A stretch of DNA of 64,000 nt. Origin: an uncultured Clostridia bacterium. Its GTDB lineage: Bacteria; Bacillota; Clostridia; TANB77; CAG-508. The DNA lies in the NCBI GenBank assembly GCA_934149275.1, contig CAKPEG010000001.1, forward strand, positions 62,001 through 126,000. Reading direction: 5' to 3'. Of this stretch, positions 60,792 to 64,000 are shown in pieces; position 1 is the stretch's first letter, and each line of letters begins with the position of its first letter. The notes below the pieces were generated by a model. It saw only the letters and a program-made list of their open reading frames with translations, did not search any database and was not told where the DNA came from. The position numbers and the translations under genes were made by a program.

Positions 60792-61628
60792 TTATATTTT
60801 ATCGACATCTATTCCTAATCTTCTGAAATTTTCATTAATTTTTGTCATATCTCTATATCTTCCTTCTTTTAATTCAAAGCAATAATTGTCTCCCTCTATA
60901 TTTAAATTTTCATCTTCCAATTCTTTGTCAATATCATATGGCACTTTTATAAATTGAAATGAAATATCAGAAGTATAATCTTGTGAATCATATTCTCCTT
61001 CTATAATCAAATAATTACTTTTGGTTGTTTCTAATACACTACTATCTCTATCATCATTTCTTATAACATCAAAAGAATTTCCCACACTACCTACATTTAT
61101 CAAGGTTTTATTATATATTTTGTCAAAATAAGAATGATGAATATGTCCATATATAACTATATCAGCAATATTTTGAGTACAAGTATTTTCACTTGGCAAA
61201 AACATTTGATATTTTGTTTCAATACTATCAACATTTAATATAGCTTTATTATTAACTTTAGGTGTCGCATGAAATAATCTTATAAAACTTCCACTCATAT
61301 AAAATTCATAAGAAAACGGCAAACTCAATAAATACTCTCTATCTTCCTCAGTAATTAAAGATTGATTCCATTTTATTCTCTTTTGTTCTGCTTCAGGCAA
61401 TCGCTCTAAATCTTCATGCTCCATTGAAAAATATTGATCTGTATTACCTCGAATTACTACATCACATCTTTCTCTTATTAATTTTATACATTCCTTTGGA
61501 TGAACCCCCTTTGCAATTGTATCTCCCAAACAAATTATTTTATCAACATTTCTTTTTTCTATATTATTTAATGTAGCCTTTAATGCTTCCAAATTTCCAT
61601 GTACATCTGAAATAACTGCTATTCTCAT
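60792..61628 (-). CDS. Calcineurin-like metallophosphoesterase
   Basis: A 278-residue phosphoesterase with the full metal motif set: SDVHGN (D8, H10), GDT (near 36), RGNTD (near 60), FHAT and GHIHHS (near 162). Similar to YfcE/ApaH-like predicted phosphodiesterases. The last 80 residues are a poorly conserved addition. It sits between a Ppx-like gene and the kinase. Confidence 0.87.
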   Translation of the reverse strand: MRIAVISDVHGNLEALKATLNNIEKRNVDKIICLGDTIAKGVHPKECIKLIRERCDVVIRGNTDQYFSMEHEDLERLPEAEQKRIKWNQSLITEEDREYLLSLPFSYEFYMSGSFIRLFHATPKVNNKAILNVDSIETKYQMFLPSENTCTQNIADIVIYGHIHHSYFDKIYNKTLINVGSVGNSFDVIRNDDRDSSVLETTKSNYLIIEGEYDSQDYTSDISFQFIKVPYDIDKELEDENLNIEGDNYCFELKEGRYRDMTKINENFRRLGIDVDKI

Positions 61629-61662
61629 TACATTACCCCATTATCTTTTATATATTACTATT

Positions 61663-62550
61663 TCAAAATTTTTTTAACTTTAATCCGTCTTCCATATTTA
61701 TTTTTGTTGGCATAACATATTTAGCATCTACTTTATGAGCTATCAAATTAGTTATTACTTTCATAGCTCTAGAACCATCAAACCACTTTGGATTATCACT
61801 ATTTGCTCTAACTCTATCTAAAGAAGTTACCAAAGCATCATGATCGTATTTATCACACATTTCAATTGTCAACATATATTTTTGATTTTCGTTTTTATAT
61901 AAACTATTCTCTATCAAATCATATCCTGCATTATTATACCAATAGAAATGATCACCACCAGCTAATATCAAAACATCTGCCTTAATATCTATATCACCAA
62001 TCAATTGATTAACATAGTTATAAACATCATCAAAAGTACAACTTGGAATATCATTCTTTAAAGTATCAAATTTATTTGTAACATCTACAACTCCAAAATC
62101 ATAAAACTTTTTATCAATAACTTTTTTATTATTTACAAATATAAGCTCAATAGAGCCTCCACCACCTATAAAAACGCAAATATTGCCATCATAATCCACA
62201 TTATTATAACAACCTAAAGCTGTATAATTAGCTTCATCTTCTTGAGAAACAACTTGAATTTCCAAATTAAATTTATCATTTAACTTCTTATTAATTTCAC
62301 TTAGCTCTTCATTAGATATACTTCTAAATATACTACATCCATAAATATTTATATTCTTTGTATACTTCAAAGCATTCTCTATAACTTCATCCAATTTGCT
62401 TAGGTCATTTTCATTAATTCTATTTTCACTTTTATAGTTTTTCTTAAATTCAATTGTAACTGTATTTTCATACATTAATTCCTCACCTTTATATATATGA
62501 GTTTTAGTATTATTACTTCCAATTTCTATAATAGCCGTCATATTATCCAT
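61663..62550 (-). CDS. Ppx/GppA-family phosphatase-like protein
   Basis: A 295-residue ASKHA-fold protein with the Ppx/GppA signature: EIGSNNTKTHIY at the start (DIGSNS in the family), VVSQEDEANYTALG (a variant of the VISGxEEA motif), and FIGGGGSIELI (GGGS phosphate loop). Family members degrade polyphosphate or pppGpp. Being about half a full-length Ppx, it probably lacks the C-terminal HD domain. Several key residues differ, so activity is uncertain. Confidence 0.8.
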   Translation of the reverse strand: MDNMTAIIEIGSNNTKTHIYKGEELMYENTVTIEFKKNYKSENRINENDLSKLDEVIENALKYTKNINIYGCSIFRSISNEELSEINKKLNDKFNLEIQVVSQEDEANYTALGCYNNVDYDGNICVFIGGGGSIELIFVNNKKVIDKKFYDFGVVDVTNKFDTLKNDIPSCTFDDVYNYVNQLIGDIDIKADVLILAGGDHFYWYNNAGYDLIENSLYKNENQKYMLTIEMCDKYDHDALVTSLDRVRANSDNPKWFDGSRAMKVITNLIAHKVDAKYVMPTKINMEDGLKLKKF

Positions 62551-62628
62551 ATTTTTTCTCCTTTTTTACAATTAATATTTTATAACTTTTATATCATTTA
62601 TTTATAAAAAAGTAAATTTATCTATACT

Positions 62629-63438
62629 TTACATTTTCTCCAACAATTTCTCCAAATACACAGCAACCCCATCTTCATCATTAGACAAAGTAATCTCATC
62701 AGCATTTTCTTTAACAATATCAATAGCATTATCCATAGCCACCTTGTATCCTACTTGTTCAAACATTGGTAAATCATTATTATCATCACCAATAGCAATA
62801 GCCTCTTCTTTCTTTATATCTAAAATCTCCAATAATTTTTTTACTGCAATTCCTTTATTAGAATTTATATTAGCAATATCACAATACACAGTTTTATCAT
62901 CTTTAAATTTAATATCTAATAAGCTTTTATGCCTATTTTTTATTTCTACATTTTTTACTTTTTCAATTCTTGGTATTAAATTTTTAATTTTATCAAAATC
63001 ATTATCCGCAATAGTACATTGAACCACATCATTACTATACACAAAATCTTCTATGCTCTCTTCTAATTTTTGTTCTTGATCTGGATGTTTTACCTTATTT
63101 ACAACTCTGCCCTCTCCAACAGCCATAATAAATCTAACACCCTCTGGATTAGCAATTTTATATAATTCTATCAAAGCTTCTTTATCCATTTTGTTTACAT
63201 ATAAAATTTTATTTTGCTCATAATCATATATAATTCCACCACTTGACGTTATAATATATTTACTAGCAAAACATTCTCTACTTACAGCTTCAGTATATTT
63301 TCTTGGTCTACCAGAACACAATACAACCAATATACCTTTTTGACTAGCTCTTCTTATCATTTCAATTGTATTTCTTGATAAATTTTTATTACTATCTCTT
63401 AATGTTCCATCAATATCTATAAATATCGCTTTTACCAT
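62629..63438 (-). CDS. HAD-superfamily Cof-type phosphatase
   Basis: A 269-residue HAD hydrolase (type IIB cap): motif I DIDGTLRDS (D8, D10), motif II CSGRP, motif III Lys in SNKGIAV, motif IV IGDDNNDLPMF. These remove phosphate from sugar phosphates or nucleotides. Spacing to the next gene is short, so it is in the cluster transcript. Confidence 0.92.
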   Translation of the reverse strand: MVKAIFIDIDGTLRDSNKNLSRNTIEMIRRASQKGILVVLCSGRPRKYTEAVSRECFASKYIITSSGGIIYDYEQNKILYVNKMDKEALIELYKIANPEGVRFIMAVGEGRVVNKVKHPDQEQKLEESIEDFVYSNDVVQCTIADNDFDKIKNLIPRIEKVKNVEIKNRHKSLLDIKFKDDKTVYCDIANINSNKGIAVKKLLEILDIKKEEAIAIGDDNNDLPMFEQVGYKVAMDNAIDIVKENADEITLSNDEDGVAVYLEKLLEKM

Positions 63439-63475
63439 ATTTTTTCATTATCCTCTCACATTCTTAAATCAATAT

Positions 63476-64000
63476 TTAAAACAAATCTTGTAATAATTCT
63501 CGCTTTACATCTAACCAATTATTTACTCGTATTATCGCCTTACTTTCAAGCTCTTCATCAGTTAGCTTTTTATTTCTAAACTCCGTAAATAACAATTTTT
63601 TATCGCAATTTTCTAAATTTGATGCCCTATCATCAATTCCTATATCATATTTAATTTTGGTTTTATTGCTCATAAATATAAAATTATTTATATCTATAAA
63701 AGGAAACCAGCAATGCAAATATTCAAATTTATTTTTTAAATTAGTAGCCGCATCAATTACATTTTCCTTCCAAACATAAGCAGTAACAATATAAACATCA
63801 TATTTTTCATTTAATTCTCTAACTACATTTACACAATCAGGTAGTGGTTCAATATAATCACCTCTATCATTTTTATATAAATTTTTATATTTATATATCT
63901 TCTTAAATTCCTCTTCTTTGCCCCTTATTAGGTCTTGTCTATTTTGACTATTTAATTTTTCAAAATTAACATCTCCTAGAAATTCAATTAAAAATTTAGA
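63476..64000 (-). CDS. 5'-nucleotidase, type C (NT5C) family, partial at N-terminus
   Basis: The reading frame is open through the window edge (175 codons including stop), so a TTG at 63718 is internal and not a start. The visible part has EPLPDCVNVVRELNEKYDVYIVTAY (HAD motif II with Thr), NFIFMSNKTKIKYDIGIDD (Lys and the double Asp of motifs III/IV) and RASNLENC, as in deoxyribonucleotidases of the NT5C type. The first Asp motif would be beyond the window. Confidence 0.78.
   Translation of the reverse strand, partial: SKFLIEFLGDVNFEKLNSQNRQDLIRGKEEEFKKIYKYKNLYKNDRGDYIEPLPDCVNVVRELNEKYDVYIVTAYVWKENVIDAATNLKNKFEYLHCWFPFIDINNFIFMSNKTKIKYDIGIDDRASNLENCDKKLLFTEFRNKKLTDEELESKAIIRVNNWLDVKRELLQDLF

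Noticed and set aside
63476..63718. An 80-codon gene starting at TTG 63718
   Set aside because: The frame is open upstream to the window edge and the upstream part continues the NT5C-like fold, so this is the end of a longer gene.

Overview
The window is AT-rich DNA (roughly 30% G+C by eye) with short intergenic gaps, Shine-Dalgarno sequences of the AGGAGG type, frequent TTG starts and consensus TTGACA/TATAAT promoters. It carries a T-box leader, SecG, IF2/NusA/YlxR/YlxQ/RimP, an FtsH ATPase and a Gram-positive type sortase. All of this fits a low-G+C Firmicute, most likely an anaerobic member of the Clostridia. There is no rRNA or tRNA gene to fix the taxon, so a finer placement would be a guess. 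Almost everything is on the minus strand; the plus-strand exceptions are an orphan small gene (28.4 kb), a VirD4-like ATPase (31.3-33.6 kb) and a 56-residue ORF (40.1 kb).

Layout. 0-4.5 kb: queH (cut by the window edge), a Nudix hydrolase, a GT-C glycosyltransferase, ruvB and a YgjP-like metallopeptidase with a substituted active site. 4.6-12.1 kb: the conserved translation/transcription operon rimP-nusA-ylxR-ylxQ-infB-rbfA-nrnA-truB. 12.2-24.8 kb: two small membrane proteins, ftsH, a DUF1189 protein, alanine racemase, a FemX-like aminoacyltransferase, cysS, a class A PBP, RNase R and secG. 24.9-30.9 kb: ileS behind an Ile-type T-box, with repeat elements lodged between the riboswitch and the gene; then HU and a MurJ/SpoVB-type flippase. 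31.3-40.3 kb: an orphan conjugation-type coupling ATPase, MITE-like elements, an MgtA-type Mg2+ ATPase, an RNA m5C methyltransferase, a PH-domain protein and an FAD dehydrogenase. 41.0-52.3 kb: a surface-protein operon of an LPITY-anchored protein, a sortase and a 3209-residue protein with about 19 DUF11-type repeats and a VWA domain. 52.4-54.3 kb: enolase and a frameshifted orphan gene. 54.6-64.0 kb: a long run of genes dominated by nucleotide and phosphate hydrolases (PepC-like protein, YjjX, HD, CYTH, radical SAM, HAM1-like, P-loop kinase, metallophosphoesterase, Ppx/GppA, HAD, 5'-nucleotidase).

Most interesting: (1) the sortase/giant-repeat operon, in which two repeat types alternate strictly, one carrying a single Cys per copy, behind a promoter bracketed by a perfect inverted repeat; (2) a 147-bp dispersed intergenic element with three successive hairpins, two near-complete copies and several decayed ones; (3) MITE-like elements with perfect 20-bp terminal inverted repeats; (4) a lone VirD4-type ATPase with no other conjugation genes; (5) three G+C-richer orphan gene cassettes with their own promoter and/or terminator; (6) the nucleotide/phosphate hydrolase cluster.
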